Shown here: positions 10,525-22,880 of the stretch, piece after piece | Layout: the number at the start of each line of letters is the position of its first letter | Position numbering within the stretch: position 1 is the stretch's first letter | DNA from: Phycomyces nitens | Taxonomy: Eukaryota > Mucoromycota > Mucoromycetes > Mucorales > Phycomycetaceae | Length of the DNA stretch: 64,000 nucleotides | Assembly (NCBI GenBank): GCA_022702545.1 | Contig: JAHRBC010000001.1 | Location: forward strand, 3,534,001 to 3,598,000 | Reading direction: 5' to 3' | Notes under the pieces: model-generated | What the model was told of the DNA's origin: nothing | Seen by the model: only the letters and a program-made list of their open reading frames with translations | Databases searched by the model: none | Position numbers and translations under genes: made by a program

Positions 10525-13095
10525 GCTGTTGTTGATGCTGTTGTTGTTGCTGCTGGTATTGTTGGTGTTGGTGTTGGTATTGTTGCTGCTGATATTGCTG
10601 CTGCTGGTATTGCTGCTGTAATTGATACTGCTGCTGAGGATCAGGTCCTTCTATAGGACTGTTCTCGTAAGAAGCTGGTTGCTGGTATGTTGGAATAGGA
10701 CCAACAGGAGGTTGACCGGCTTCAGGTAAAGCACGTTCATCAATCGAACGGGATTCTTGAAGCGATTCAGTGCTATGGGCAGCCACTGTATTACGATAAT
10801 TGTTTATGAGATTTACACCCTCACGCGAAGGTCGTGGTGGAGGTGACAGAGGACCGAGCGTGTTTCGGGACTGAACGATACGCTGAGAAGGACGCTGCTG
10901 CATTCCTTGTACTCTATCAAGAGATTCGACTGAATTGTCATCGCCAAGTGTACTCATCAAATTGCGCTGCATATGATGTGAGCCATATGATTCGTTGAGA
11001 TTCTCGTTAGATTCGCTAGAAAATGTTGGTGAGAGAGGAGGAGGATGACGACGGAATTCCGAGTTCATGTCTCCATCAATCTGTGGCATAGGAGACGTTG
11101 CTCTTGGGCGTCGAAGGGCTGCCTCGGGTACTGTAGAGACATGTCGAGGTGGTCTGGTTGGCTATATTGATATAACACATTAGAACTTTAAACAAAGGAC
11201 CCAAGATGTCAAGGCATATGTATATTGTATGTATTCATACCTGTTGCAGGGTTTCTAAGGATGCCTTTTGATGTGGAGAGCCAGGAGTGGTTACAGAGGC
11301 GTTTGAGGACTGGATTTCTGAATAGACAGGAGAATCTAATTCACGCGGTAAGTTTGCCTGTAGACTGATGGGTGAAGACTGTTTAGACTGATGCTGGGGC
11401 TGCAAAGGAGGAGAACGGAGGGAGTTTGATTGAGATACTGAAGGGTATGGTTGGGGAGTGACATTGGATGCTGGGGATTGAGTCTGTGTATTTGAGTGCA
11501 CAGACATTGACGAAGGGGCGAGTTCAGAATCGACGAGAGAATGAGATGAAGATGTCGACGACAGACTAGGAGCCGGTGGTGCCTGCACTGCCGTCTCTGG
11601 AGGATACCTGATCTTGGCTATTTTGTTATAGAGAAACGAATTTAGGATAATGACAGCTAACATGACTAAAAGCAACTCTTACCACTGTCTAATACGAAAC
11701 CCATGATTGCATCGTCGAGTTTACCGGCCACAGATTCACCACCAATGACATACATCTTTTCACGTACTGTTGTCATGGTCAGACCATGACGAGGAGCAGG
11801 AGCAGGACCCATATTTTGGAACATAAACCAACGCTGACCTAACAGACATTAGTCTATGCATGTTCTCGTGTCTGATACTTTGAATGAGATTACTTACTCT
11901 TGATCTTAAAGGCACACAGATCTCCAAGATCCTGTCCTTCTGGACCTCTGCCACCAATTACATACATCACGTCGTCTACTAGACATGCTGAACATCCTTC
12001 GCGTGGGACAGGAATATAGCCAGCTGCAGACACTTGGAGCCACAGCCTGGTTTGGAAATCGTAAGACCAAATGTCGTTGTACAAATGATCGCCATCTGTA
12101 CCTCCAAAACTAAGGGTATGAAATGAATATACCAGGTTAATATTCTTATATGTCTTGACCAGAGACTAGATCAAGTTCTTACATATAGAATTTGTTTTCA
12201 TAGATCACAGAAACATGTCCTGATCTAGCAGCAGGGCCTTCGTTAATGGCTGATAAGAACTCCCATCGAGGACTAGCAGGATCTAAACGCACACATTTAA
12301 ATAAACTCTTGTTTTTGAATGGCGAAATTAGACTTACAATTGCTGGTGTTAAAGGCCAACATATCATCCAGGTACCGCCCTGCACGCTGGCCACCCCAGA
12401 TGTAAACCACACCATTGGCAGTAAAAGAAGAATGGCCTGAGCGCTCTACTGGAACAGGACCTTCCATTTGAATGCGAGCCCATTGACGTCCACCTAGTGT
12501 AGATAGTTTTTTTGTTTTATTTTATTTTTAATTATCAGTGAATTTAATGTAATTAATAATTAATTAATTAATACTAATTGAACTTACTTGGGTTCAATAT
12601 GTAAAAGTTTGGATCCCATTTATCGTCAGGCACAATAGGTTCGCCACCATACACTGCAATGGATATCTGGGATTAGTTTCCATGGCTCAGTTTGGGCGGG
12701 TCAATTGAGCTTACTTAGTACATGACCACCGATTACAGTGAGAATAGGATAGTTTCTGGGTCCAGGAACATCACCACTTGTATTGATGGTGCTTGCAGAG
12801 AGATTATCTATTATTATTATTATTGTTATTATTATTTCAAGATGAATATTTTAAATATTGATTATCACTGGGTGGATCGCATTTGAACCCGAGGCTTACT
12901 TGTGTCTACAAAAATCAAATCCTTCTTGTTTGAGCCCTGGTGGACACCACCAAAGACAACAAGATTGTCCGAGGGTAATACGGCTGTTGCATGACCGAAT
13001 CTCGGAAGGGAGTTACTGGTGCCTCCCAACTTGCGTTGAGACCAAGGAAAGATTGTCTTTTCGCTACTTTTGGTAAGTTTTGAAAAGAGAGTCAT
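9338..13095 (-). CDS. Tea1-like kelch-repeat, polyglutamine and coiled-coil polarity protein (9 exons)
   Basis: In coding order the exons are 13095-12900, 12807-12715, 12653-12588, 12493-12338, 12282-12183, 12109-11898, 11838-11683, 11617-11241 and 11161-9338, giving 1059 aa. Residues 1 to about 330 form a six-bladed kelch propeller; each blade shows the GG and Tyr/Trp signature (LVVFGGVHQGSNKKDLIFVD, VVYIWGGQRAGRYLDDMLAF, KMYVIGGESVAGKLDDAIMG). A disordered Ser/Pro/Gln segment follows, then a long polyglutamine tract (about 10340-10620, with a near-pure CAA run), and an extended coiled coil rich in Glu, Ala and Arg to the C terminus. This order matches Tea1-type cell-end markers that link microtubule tips to actin-based tip growth. 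Assignment to Tea1 rather than another fungal kelch/coiled-coil protein is inference. Confidence 0.87.
10474..10530 (-). repeat. CAA/CAG microsatellite within the polyglutamine coding region
   Basis: On the coding strand an almost uninterrupted (CAA) run encodes about 17 consecutive glutamines, inside a broader 280-base Gln-rich block with interspersed AQLQQ units and CAG codons. Runs of one codon like this are prone to slippage, so length may vary between strains. Confidence 0.85.
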
Positions 13096-14921
13096 GGTAG
13101 GATGATCAAGATGATTAAGGGATTAAAAGAGTGTAGATTGCCCAAAGAAATAAAGGAGTGGCTGCCAGAGGTGATGCACAATGCCTTTTGGCCAGATGAG
13201 GTGCAAGGAAGAAAGGGAATATGAGAAGTTTGATGAAAAGGAAGGCGAGTTGTCTGAGTTTGATAGATAGTAAGGCTCTACTCACTCGAAAATAATAACA
13301 ATAATAGGCACACCAGGCAATTAGCAAAAAAAAGACAAGTCTCGTTTGGGTGCACAGAGCTTCTTTGGTTTTAATCCCGAATAAACCACGTGTGTGCCCA
13401 TTTCAGGCAGAACGAGATTTGGTTAAAGAAGTAGGGAATCGACGAATTCTTATGATTTTTATTGATATAAAATTGGACCCTGAAGCCTTGAATTTTTGGA
13501 CTCTTGTTGATATTCAAGCCATTACTTTTATATATATATATAAATAAATATATATATATATTTGGCACCAGAAAAAAAAACATTTTCTGCCCAGACTAGC
13601 TTTGATTCAGTAATACTGGCGGTCCATGGATTGCGGGTTTCTTTGGATGTCGTGTAACGAGAACAAAAAGAGACTTGGTATGAACCAAGCGAATATCTAT
13701 AGTCTATTCCACGTGGAATTATACAACAAACATGGCCAGTGTAAAATGAATGGAGATTAGAAGGGATAGCAACATATATTCATATATAATTAAGGAATAT
13801 TTATTGGTCTCTAGCAAGTCACAGCGGCAATAATCATTATTAAGAGATATATAATTAGGACAGTAAAAGATCTAATGGTCTATCATTAACATTTACCAGT
13901 ATCCTTTCACCTCTTCATTCCTCATTCTCACGCTTCCTTCAAGGACTGAATTCGATTGAACACAAGAATCCTAATAATCAAAGCCAAAAGTGTATATATA
14001 GTGTCTGTCTTGTGTTTATTGCCATTGTTCCCCCTCTTTATCACTTGATTTTACACATGAAATAAATATATATATATAAATATATATTTCTTTTAAAAGT
14101 ATTGAGTACCTATAAATCTCACCACTGTTAATAGGTATATATTAACCAAATACTAATTCTTAACCACTAAATTACATTTTAGGCATCTCAACGCGCGGAC
14201 CGTGCTAGTGTGGTGCAATTTTATTTTGTGTGATGAACAGAAAATAAGATGGTGTCTTGGCTATTAGACAATCCACATATTCTCTTTATTCCATTAAATT
14301 CCCAATACTTTATTAGTGGCACAGGCCAAGAAAACATAATTGATACATCTTTTTTTTTACTCTTTCCAACCCACAGATTGCATTTTACAGTCAAGTCATG
14401 GCTTCAATTTCTGTGAGCATTTAATATACTATATATTCGGCCAATTCAAATTTGTGGGGTTTACAAGTATGCCCATTATACTCTTGTACAATCCCTTTTA
14501 AACTTTTTTTTATAGATCTACCGTCAATCGATGTAATTCCAATGTAATTTCCAAGATCCCACAGACTGAATATGCTATGTCTTGCTTTAAATATAGGGTA
14601 CTCTTTATTACTAAATACCAAACATGGCCATCGAGACATGAACATGTAATAGCAATAGCCCAGTTCAATTGACCCATATTTTACAATTACCCTCAAATAC
14701 TAGACTAATACAAGTGCCAGAACTCTAGAAATCAAAATATCATAGTAATTTACATCTATACACACCTTGGTCTCATCAAATCCATTGTCTCTTGTCAAAC
14801 CATCAATCTATTTGAATTGTAAAAAAAAAAGAGTACCTGTGACTGTCAATACTATGCGTTTTTAGAATTTTTTGACTTGCCTTGGCATGTTGGTCTTGAA
14901 CATTTATTGGCTCTTGATCTA
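13096..14921. other. Divergent intergenic region between the kelch gene and LCP5
   Basis: This region of about 1.8 kb separates two divergently transcribed genes. It is AT-rich, with TA repeats near 13530-13562 and 14062-14090. The only sizeable frame is a 91-codon minus-strand one at 14421-14696 with no recognisable domain, biased codons or splice support; I leave it uncalled. CT-rich stretches close to 13100-13200 and 14800-14900 may belong to the two promoters. Confidence 0.5.
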
Positions 14922-16383
14922 ATGTCTACTGCAGTTCTCAACAAGTCCACATTGGATGCACCCTCGGGTGTCCAAGGTACATTGTTACCGAGAAAAAAAA
15001 AGCCTACCAATTACCTGACATGTCTTGTTTCTTAGAAAAAAGTGACCTGACCAAGCTTCTACAGGATCTCAAAGCAAAGACGATTGAATTGAAGACTCAG
15101 CTCCAACCAGTCATGCAGAAGCTGGCTGATGGCGAGATCAAGACATCAAAGGGTGTTTCTTTCCTCGAAGTGAAATACCAGATCATGATCCAATACATCC
15201 TCCAGCTCACTTTCTACGTACATCTCAAATTGTCTGGAAAACAAGTAGAAAACCACCCTGTCGTCAAATCTTTGGTCGAACTTCGTGTAATTCTTGATAA
15301 AATGAAGCCGATTGAAGTCAAGCTCAAGTACCAGATCGACAAACTTGTTCGTACAGCTGTCATGGGTACTCAAAAGGCCGAGACAGGAGCAGTGACAAGT
15401 GCCACCGCAGTTGGTAAGTGGACCAAATACGATATTAATGGATCAAACCAATCATGGATCTAACAATATTTGCTTTATTATTACTATTACTATTATTATT
15501 TCTAGCCAACGATCCTCTTGCATTCAAGCCTAACCCAATGAACTTGTTGAACAGAAACGACGACGATAATGAAGAAGAAGAAGACGGTAAAAAAATTGAT
15601 TTTGTAGATGATTATGCATGGCTGGCTTGTGTGTCCTAATGCAGTGCTATGATGCTTAGATGATACCAATGCCAAGTTGGGCGTTTACAGACCACCTAAG
15701 CTTGCCCCAGTCAATTACGATGCTGGAAAGGATAGAAAGTCAAAGGAGGAGAGAAACGAAGAACGTCTGAAGGAGAAGGCATCAAGATCCAGAGTAATGA
15801 AGGATCTGATGGCAGAGATGAACGATGCTCCAGAAGAAGTTGATGTTCGTGGTGGTGTCAATGAAGGCACTGGATATGGTGATCGTGTAGATAGTTTGAT
15901 TGCAGAGAAGAGTCAGTATGAAGAAAACAACTATGTTCGTCTGGCTGTCACACGCAAGGAGAAGAAGCGCATGCAGTCAAAGAACAAGATGCGATTCGAG
16001 AGCGAATTCGATGTAAGATTGGATTGGAATTGGACATGGTGGTTTTTTATTAACACATTGCCCGTAGAACCTCAATGATTTCAGTAATCTGGCTGGTATC
16101 CAAGATGTAGAAGAGCAGGAGAATGAGCGCTTCAGAAATGTCTTGAACCGTAAATCCCAGCGTGCAGAAAGAGATGTGGATGACATTGAGGTAAGAGATA
16201 TGAGATACTATGGATTTCAATATATTAAACTTTGAATAGTCTGCAATGTCGCATGGAAACAAGCGCTCAAGGCAAGGAGATGAGCAGTTCCATGGTGTAT
16301 TAGATGGAAAACAGGGAGGAAGAAACAAGTTCAAGAGAGCTCGAAAAGTACAGGGTCGGACCAAAAAGAATGGTCAATTTTAG
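14922..16383 (+). CDS. LCP5: SSU-processome factor Lcp5/neuroguidin (Sas10/Utp3/C1D family)
   Basis: Exons 14922-14976, 15036-15413, 15506-15586, 15660-16012, 16068-16190 and 16240-16383 encode 377 aa with consistent phases. The N-terminal helical Sas10/Utp3/C1D domain covers roughly residues 15-130 (LTKLLQDLKAKTIELKTQLQ; HPVVKSLVELRVILDKMKP). An acidic linker (NDDDNEEEED) follows. The conserved YRPPKLAPVNYD motif comes next, then a highly basic C-terminal tail (RNKFKRARKVQGRTKKNGQF). Members of this family bind the U3 snoRNP/SSU processome in the nucleolus and are needed for 18S rRNA maturation. The YRPPK motif and the basic tail support Lcp5/neuroguidin rather than Sas10 or C1D. Confidence 0.92.
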
Positions 16384-16489
16384 TCATGTTTATATTCTCA
16401 TAAACCCTTGCTTTTTGCATTCCTCACAATCTTCAAATTCAATAGACAACTCTAATACAATACAAAGCATACAAAAAAATAACTCTTGT

Positions 16490-17285
16490 GGTGGTTATAA
16501 GAAGCTTTCAGATGTTAAAGGCATGGTGGTTGGTCTTTATAGAGTGGAAAAAATGCAACAGTGATTTTAACAGAAATAAATGTACAAAGAACAATAGTCT
16601 GAATTCTGAAGAAAAAGTTCATGGAAGCTGTCAAAAAGGTGTATCTTCTGGTAGACCACCCTTACACCTAGAGATAGGCACAATATTCATAATTGGATAA
16701 AGAAAGATTATTTGGAGTGATGAATCCTATTTTTCGGTTCACAATAAATAGACGTGACAATACCTGGTACCAATCAGAGATATATAATACAGATGATCTC
16801 ACTCTCAAGGTTCAAAGAAACAGTGGATTCATGATGGTTTGGGTGTTTTTGGGTCTGGAAGTGTTGGTCCACTTGGCTTTGTTGATGGAAATATGAATTG
16901 GCCAAAGTATGCAGAGATACTAAAGACTCACTTTGCTAATTTTATGAGTCTTCCCATCAATAAGAGTGACTATATTTATAACAATACAATTCCAGGCCAC
17001 ACAAAGTAGCTATTACAGAGGAATGCAAGAAGGAGCTTTGACTGAGTGTGATGGAGTGGCCTCCAAACATCCCCGATATTAGCCCAATTGAGAACATTTA
17101 GGGGTTTTGTTGAGGATCGTATAAATGCAATATCATTTAAACCAAGTAGCATGAGTTATACGAAAGAAGTTTTATCAAAAGAATGAAATGAAATATTAGT
17201 ATATACTTGTAAATCTTTCTGTTTAAGCAAAGAAAATCTGTTAGAGGAATTTAAAGCCAATAACTATAAGCATACTCCATATTAA
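16490..17285 (+). pseudogene. Decayed Tc1/mariner transposase relic
   Basis: The stretch reads like a Tc1/mariner transposase in pieces. It starts with a helix-turn-helix start (DVKGMVVGLYR) near 16510 and a GRPPL hinge near 16655. The first catalytic-acid motif WSDESYFSVH lies near 16712, then VFGSGSVGPLGFVDGNMN. The C-terminal motif WPPNIPDISPIENI and FVEDRIN lie near 17050-17125. The frame is broken by several stops and shifts. The second catalytic block, normally containing QxDNAPxH, has become NNTIPGHTK and lacks its aspartate. The region between the HTH and WSDES is also shorter than usual, suggesting an internal deletion. I could not define terminal inverted repeats. It sits directly 3' of LCP5. 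Confidence 0.8.
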
Positions 17286-18090
17286 AATCATATGAAATTC
17301 TTGACACGACTACTTTAGCAGCTTTGGATACTACTTGTACAAATATGCTGCTTATGTATAATCTTTATATATTAACATGATTTTGAAGAAATGATATTTA
17401 GTTTTCTCGCGGTTTCAGTAAATCGACACAGCAAAGGAAGCCACAAGATTATGCGTTAATTGTAAGATTTTGGTTATCAATACATTTTCACTCTTTATAC
17501 ATAATATACATGATTAGAATCACTTTTTGAACCGTCTTTTATCCTTGCTTGGGAGCAGACTTTGTTAAATATAAATTTACCAAACCAAAGTCTATTTAGA
17601 ATATGCCTTGAATCGGTAAAGACTATTAAATTCATATTGTATAAAGCTTGCCAAGAGTTTAATACGGCTCGAAAAAACTGCCAACAGTCGGCTCTGATCT
17701 TCTCTTCCTATCACCAAATGGGCAAACGTATTACCATTCTACAAATGGTGTCAAACATGTACTGCTCATGACAATTGTCTCTTTCTTGTTTTGGTTTCTA
17801 TTTTGCAGAGAAAGTAAATGAAGTACACCCCCATGGTTTATGTGTTGACTTGTACCTTACACTATTATTAATTCATATAGTTCGTGGCTTGGTTTACGTT
17901 GTCGATTTAACGGTATCCGTTTCCTTGGATATCGGACATTGGTATGACCAATATTGTTGGTCAGAAAGTGCCAGCCAAGACAAAAAGAAAATAGACAATA
18001 AAAAATGCATTATCATCACTCGCACAACCACAACCTTTTTGTGTATAAGATATTTTGTGAATTTATTATAATATAATTAAAGAAAGCAAT
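17286..18090. other. Gene-poor AT-rich spacer 3' of aspartyl-tRNA synthetase
   Basis: No gene is supported here. Two plus-strand frames (17562-17771 and 17775-18071) lack start context, domains or splice logic. The right end should contain the 3' UTR of the minus-strand aspartyl-tRNA synthetase gene. Confidence 0.5.
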
Positions 18091-19968
18091 TTAAGGCTCA
18101 AGACGCTTGGGATCGCGGGGGAACAAGCTGGTACGGCGAATGTTGCCAAGGGCAAGGTAAAGCATGACAACACGCTCAAGACCAATACCTCCACCAGCGT
18201 GAGGAGGAGCACCGATCTTAAAGGCATCGATATAAGGCTGGATAGTGGCAAGATCAATACCGTGAACATTGGCTCTCTCAGTCAAGAAATCGGCATCGTG
18301 GATACGCTGGGCGCCAGACAAGATCTCCTCACCACGCATGAAGAAATCGTAAGAGTTGGAGTATTCAGGGTTCTCGGGATCAGGCATAGTGTAGAAGGGA
18401 CGGACAGCCAAGGGGAACTTGTCGAGAATATAGAAATCGGTGTGGTACTTTTCTTTGACAAGCTTACCGAGGAATCTCTCATTTGGAGTGCTAATTGCCC
18501 AAATGTTAATAAACAACCTATATCTCTCCTCGGTATTATCTTACCTCAAATCCTCAAATTCACCAACCTCGACACCAGCTTCACGGAGCATCTTGACACC
18601 CTCAGAAAACTTGAGACGGAGGGTCTTGGGGAGGAATTCAAAATCTTCAAAATCGTACTGTCTCTTGACAGCCTCGATTTCCTTGCCGAAACGCTCCTTC
18701 AAGTTGGTGAAGATATAAACAAAGAGATTGTCAAGGGTATCGAGAACTTCATGGTAATGTTCCTCAAAAGCCATCTCCATATCGAGTCCCATGAATTCAG
18801 TCATGTGGCGATGGGTGTTGGAGTCTTCAGCACGGAAGACGGGAGCAATCTCAAAAACACGGCCAAAATCGGCGGCAATGCACATCTGCTTGTAAAGCTG
18901 GGGAGACTGAGCAAGGAAAGCGTTGGCCTTGAAGTAAGAAACCTTGAAGACGTTGGAACCACCTTCAGAAGCAGCACTGATCATCTTGGGTGTGTGGATT
19001 TCCATAAAGTTCTTCTCGATCAAGAACTCACGGAACAACAAGCACACAGCCGACTGGAGACGGAAAATGGCGTTGTTGGTAGTGGTACGGAGATCAAGAA
19101 CACGGTTGTTGAGACGTGTATCCAAGTTTACACGAACAAACTGACTATCCTCGTTCTCATACTCTGACTCTGGGCGGGAAGCATCCTCAAGAGAGAAGGC
19201 AAGACGACCCTGGGCCTCAGAAATGATATGAATCTTCTCAATGGCCAACTCAGCATCAGAAATGGTGCAGCTCTTAACCTCCTCTACGGGCTTCACAATC
19301 TTGGCTTCCACGAGCACAATGGACTCGGCAGGAATACCAACACAGAACTTAACCATTTGCTTGCTGATCTTGTCAGCATCAGCGTTGATAATACCCTGAA
19401 CAGTCGACACACCCTGACGGAATACAAAGAAGCACATCTTGCCACCAGTAGGGCGAGATGTGTGGACGCGAGCGCGGATGGTGACGGTCTCACCAACACG
19501 ACTGGCATTGATGGTGGTAATATCCTCACGCTTGCTACCTTGCTCAATGCGCATTAGTCCCAGGCCTGTGAAACATTGTATGCCTATGACTCACCAGTGC
19601 GGGTCTGGGACTGATTCATGGGCAACTTTCCATAACGATCGGTAGAGTAGTCCTAAACAGATCCTGTACGTGAGCTACAAGGTAAAAAAAAAAGGTGACA
19701 GCTCATTCCACACTCACGACGTTTCCAGCCTCTCTGCTGGCCTTCTCCTCGGCGAGCTTTGCGGCAGTAGCAGCCTTTCTGTCGGCCTTCTCCTTCTCCT
19801 TTTGAAGCTTCTTCAAAGCCTTCTTGGAGATAGGCTTACCTTCGTCGCTAATACAAGGTGTCAATATACCTTGTTTCTCTACTAGAGATTATTTTGAATT
19901 TACTCAAAAACGAGATCTTCGGTCTTTTGGGTGATTTCCTCAACGGGTTCCTTGACAGGCTCAGACAT
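18091..19968 (-). CDS. DPS1: Cytosolic aspartyl-tRNA synthetase
   Basis: In coding order the exons are 19968-19904, 19847-19718, 19652-19595, 19565-18545 and 18490-18091, giving 557 aa, the same size as yeast Dps1. It starts with a Lys/Glu-rich eukaryote-specific extension ([20 protein letters not shown]), which aids tRNA binding in this family. The anticodon-binding OB fold ([20 protein letters not shown]) comes next, followed by the class II catalytic core. Motif 2 is seen in [20 protein letters not shown], and motif 3 in the C-terminal [20 protein letters not shown]. The protein charges tRNA(Asp) in the cytosol. Codon use is strongly biased (GAG, AAG, CTC), as in SSZ1. A 322-codon frame on the opposite strand is only a shadow of this bias. 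Confidence 0.96.
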
Positions 19969-22880
19969 GATTCTTAAGGGTAACTTAATAAGACTCTTGA
20001 GTGAAAGAAGTGCGCGTAGTAAAAAAAAAAATTTGTGAAGGGGAAGTGCCGGGAGGATGGGGAGCGGTGACGTGCAAAGTAATGATCGAGTCACACCAAA
20101 CTCAGCTGTTGGGCTTCTCACCAGGAACTGGGACAATGTGGAGCAGCACACATTAGTCGCAGCTGCCACCAGAAATTTATAATACAAGGTATACACTGTT
20201 TTCTAGTGTATTTAATATTAGACCAAGACCACCTGGCCCTACTAAAAAACCAAGGTAAAGACATTGCATATATAGCTTGTGTAGCATCCATTATTACTCA
20301 TAAACATTCATAATGACAATTATTGACAAACTATTAGACATTCTATTAAAAAACAAAAGCACAATATTATGCCTTTCAAACCAATAATTCAATAACTCCA
20401 AAATGTATTTTTCTTTTGAAGAGTCAATTTCAGCCTTTAGTTCTTTAAGTATATGATTACTTTTAAGCAACATAAATTCTTTGTAGTCGAAAACAAACTA
20501 TTAAATTTTCTCAAGGACTTTGGTATGATAATTCAGATTTATACTAGAACCACAATAGCTGCGACAATCTCCAGTTAATACTAAAAATACATAGTATTGT
20601 TATTTCTCTACCAGTTCTGTCATAAATACCAGTACTCAGCAAAGTACTACCTTTTTTTCACCCCCTTTATCCCATTCTTATTCTCTATTAGATCCAAACA
20701 AATTACTCTAAATCTTGGGATAGCTATCCTAGTTCCACCAATACTCCATCTAAAGATTGGTTATGAATCTCAAGGGGCTGAAATATACAATATAAACTAA
20801 CTGTCTACTATAGTCAAAACTTGATTCAAAGCTAACTCTTGGTTTAAATTATACGCTTGTATATCGAAAAGTGAGTATATTCCAAGTATAGCTCCAAAGT
20901 GTTGATTTCAGTGCTGTCGAATATAGTCTTGTATCAGATGGAAGCCCAAGTAACAAATAATTATTTTATAGGGCTATTTGTATGGCCTAGATCACGCTTA
21001 ATATTATAATAAAAGACTTTTTTTTTAATATATATATTGGCTGTTTGGGAAATATATGCGAGCAATAGATACAAGTAAAATAAAATAATAAAAGTTGCTT
21101 ATATTGGCAGATATTTGATGCTTCAAACATACCCAGATCAAGAATATAATAACAAACATTGTTTGGAACTTGAAATGTAAGAAAACTGCCAAGTAAATAA
21201 ATAGATGGATAGTATTCTTTAAATATTCATCTTTTAGTTGATCCCTTGTAAAAATATATAATTATCTCTTAATATATTCTCTATCATTGCTGTTGTCAAC
21301 AAATCTACATATTCCTTCAAACCAAAAACTTTAGATTATTATACTGTATACCTCGAGACGCATAATGTATAGTAATGGTTTTGATAAAAATTAACTTGGG
21401 AATATGTGAGCTATTGACTTGTGGTCGATTAAATTCAAATATCAGAATGTAAATTATAGCAATCCAAAGTATTTTTCTTTTATAGCTATTTAAAAGACAT
21501 ATTATTTGGCGCAGATACCAGCCAAATACACATATTTGTTATTGAGCACCGAGAATAACATACACAATAATAAAAATGTAAAATATTAAAAATACATTAG
21601 ATAATATCCACAAAGTATGCTTCTGGTATTTCTACTTGCAATAATAAAATTACTAATATCATAATACGTGATATATTATTATCATGAGAATCTCGATATC
21701 TATTAACATGTTTTGCAGAACTTATATGTATCATTTAAATATCATATATTCAGTCTGAGCATATTCATTCGTTGTATTTTAGGTATAGAATTTGATTATA
21801 AAGTACGAGAAAGAAGAATATAGCAACACTTGTATTGCTTAATTATATTTTTTTATTATTTATTTATGCCTATTGAATTCTGGTCTTCCTATGGGTACTA
21901 TTCATATTGAATCATGTCTTTATTGGTAAACCGGTATTCTTTCTTTTTACTCAACATGCCTTAAAGGTATCTTTCAAACTAAATTAAAAGCATTGTATTA
22001 TTTCACAAAGAGTATGATCTGTTACTTTTTTCAGGAATATAAAAAATATATTACTTTTTCCAGAGGTGGCTGATTTAAACTCTTGGACTTTATATTCTGT
22101 TTCACAGAAAACAAATGATCGGCCTAGTAAATTAATTGTGGAACCTTGATAGCAGGTTAGAATCAGCTACAATGTCTTTTTTTTTTAACTTGGTCTTGCT
22201 TGGTGTCTTTTTGGTACGATTCTGGGTTAGTATTAAGGTGTTGTAAAAAGTAAAATTTTATCGGCAACCATTGGACCCAATATTATATAGATTTTTATCT
22301 ATAGAGTAGTGCTTTGAATAAAAATCTCTCCCAAAACAAGAAAAGCATAAAGAACTAAAGCTTCTAATTATTCCAATTATTCTTTAGTAGTAGATTTGGA
22401 AATGTAATAATCACCGCCATTTATAACCAGATATTGGTTGTCATTTTGTGCCATGGAATATGATGATTGACAGAAATTGTCATTTCTATAGGAAACAACT
22501 GAAAAACAGTGCACAGGTAAGTATCTTATTATTAAGGTGGAGGTATCAGCTAAACAATTGAACACACATGGAATTAGGCGTTAAAGAAAAGAGCCCTTAC
22601 TAGATTTTACAGATGCCTTATACGTTGGATTCTATATTTTTGGTTTATGTATAGCTTTACAATATAGTATGGATAAATCTTGCATTTAAAAAAACATAAA
22701 ATATGAATTGCTAAACGCTAAACGCAAATCAAAATGAACAGTATTACTCAAGTACAGGAAATCACCGAACGAAATATGAGTTTATTTGATTTTTCCAGTA
22801 TATTTTCTATATTCTCTAACAATATTCATGATAAAATATAGTTAAAATACACCCAAACTTTGTTAAAGGATAGTTGAATA
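19969..22880. other. AT-rich gene desert, part 1
   Basis: Nearly 3 kb with no coding region I can support. Base composition is very AT-rich. Frames are short and of random character, and no tRNA, rRNA or clear transposase motif was recognised. The first 150 bases belong to the promoter of the aspartyl-tRNA synthetase gene. Confidence 0.5.

Noticed and set aside
12870..12900. tRNA B-box-like sequence (GGTTCAAATGC on the minus strand)
   Set aside because: No matching acceptor stem, D-arm or anticodon arm can be drawn, and it lies at the start of a kelch-gene intron.
14421..14696. A 91-codon minus-strand frame
   Set aside because: No domain, no splice or promoter support, AT-rich codons; length is compatible with chance over this region.
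18199..19167. A 322-codon plus-strand frame
   Set aside because: It lies opposite the aspartyl-tRNA synthetase exons; strong codon bias in that gene makes the antisense frame open. No features of its own.
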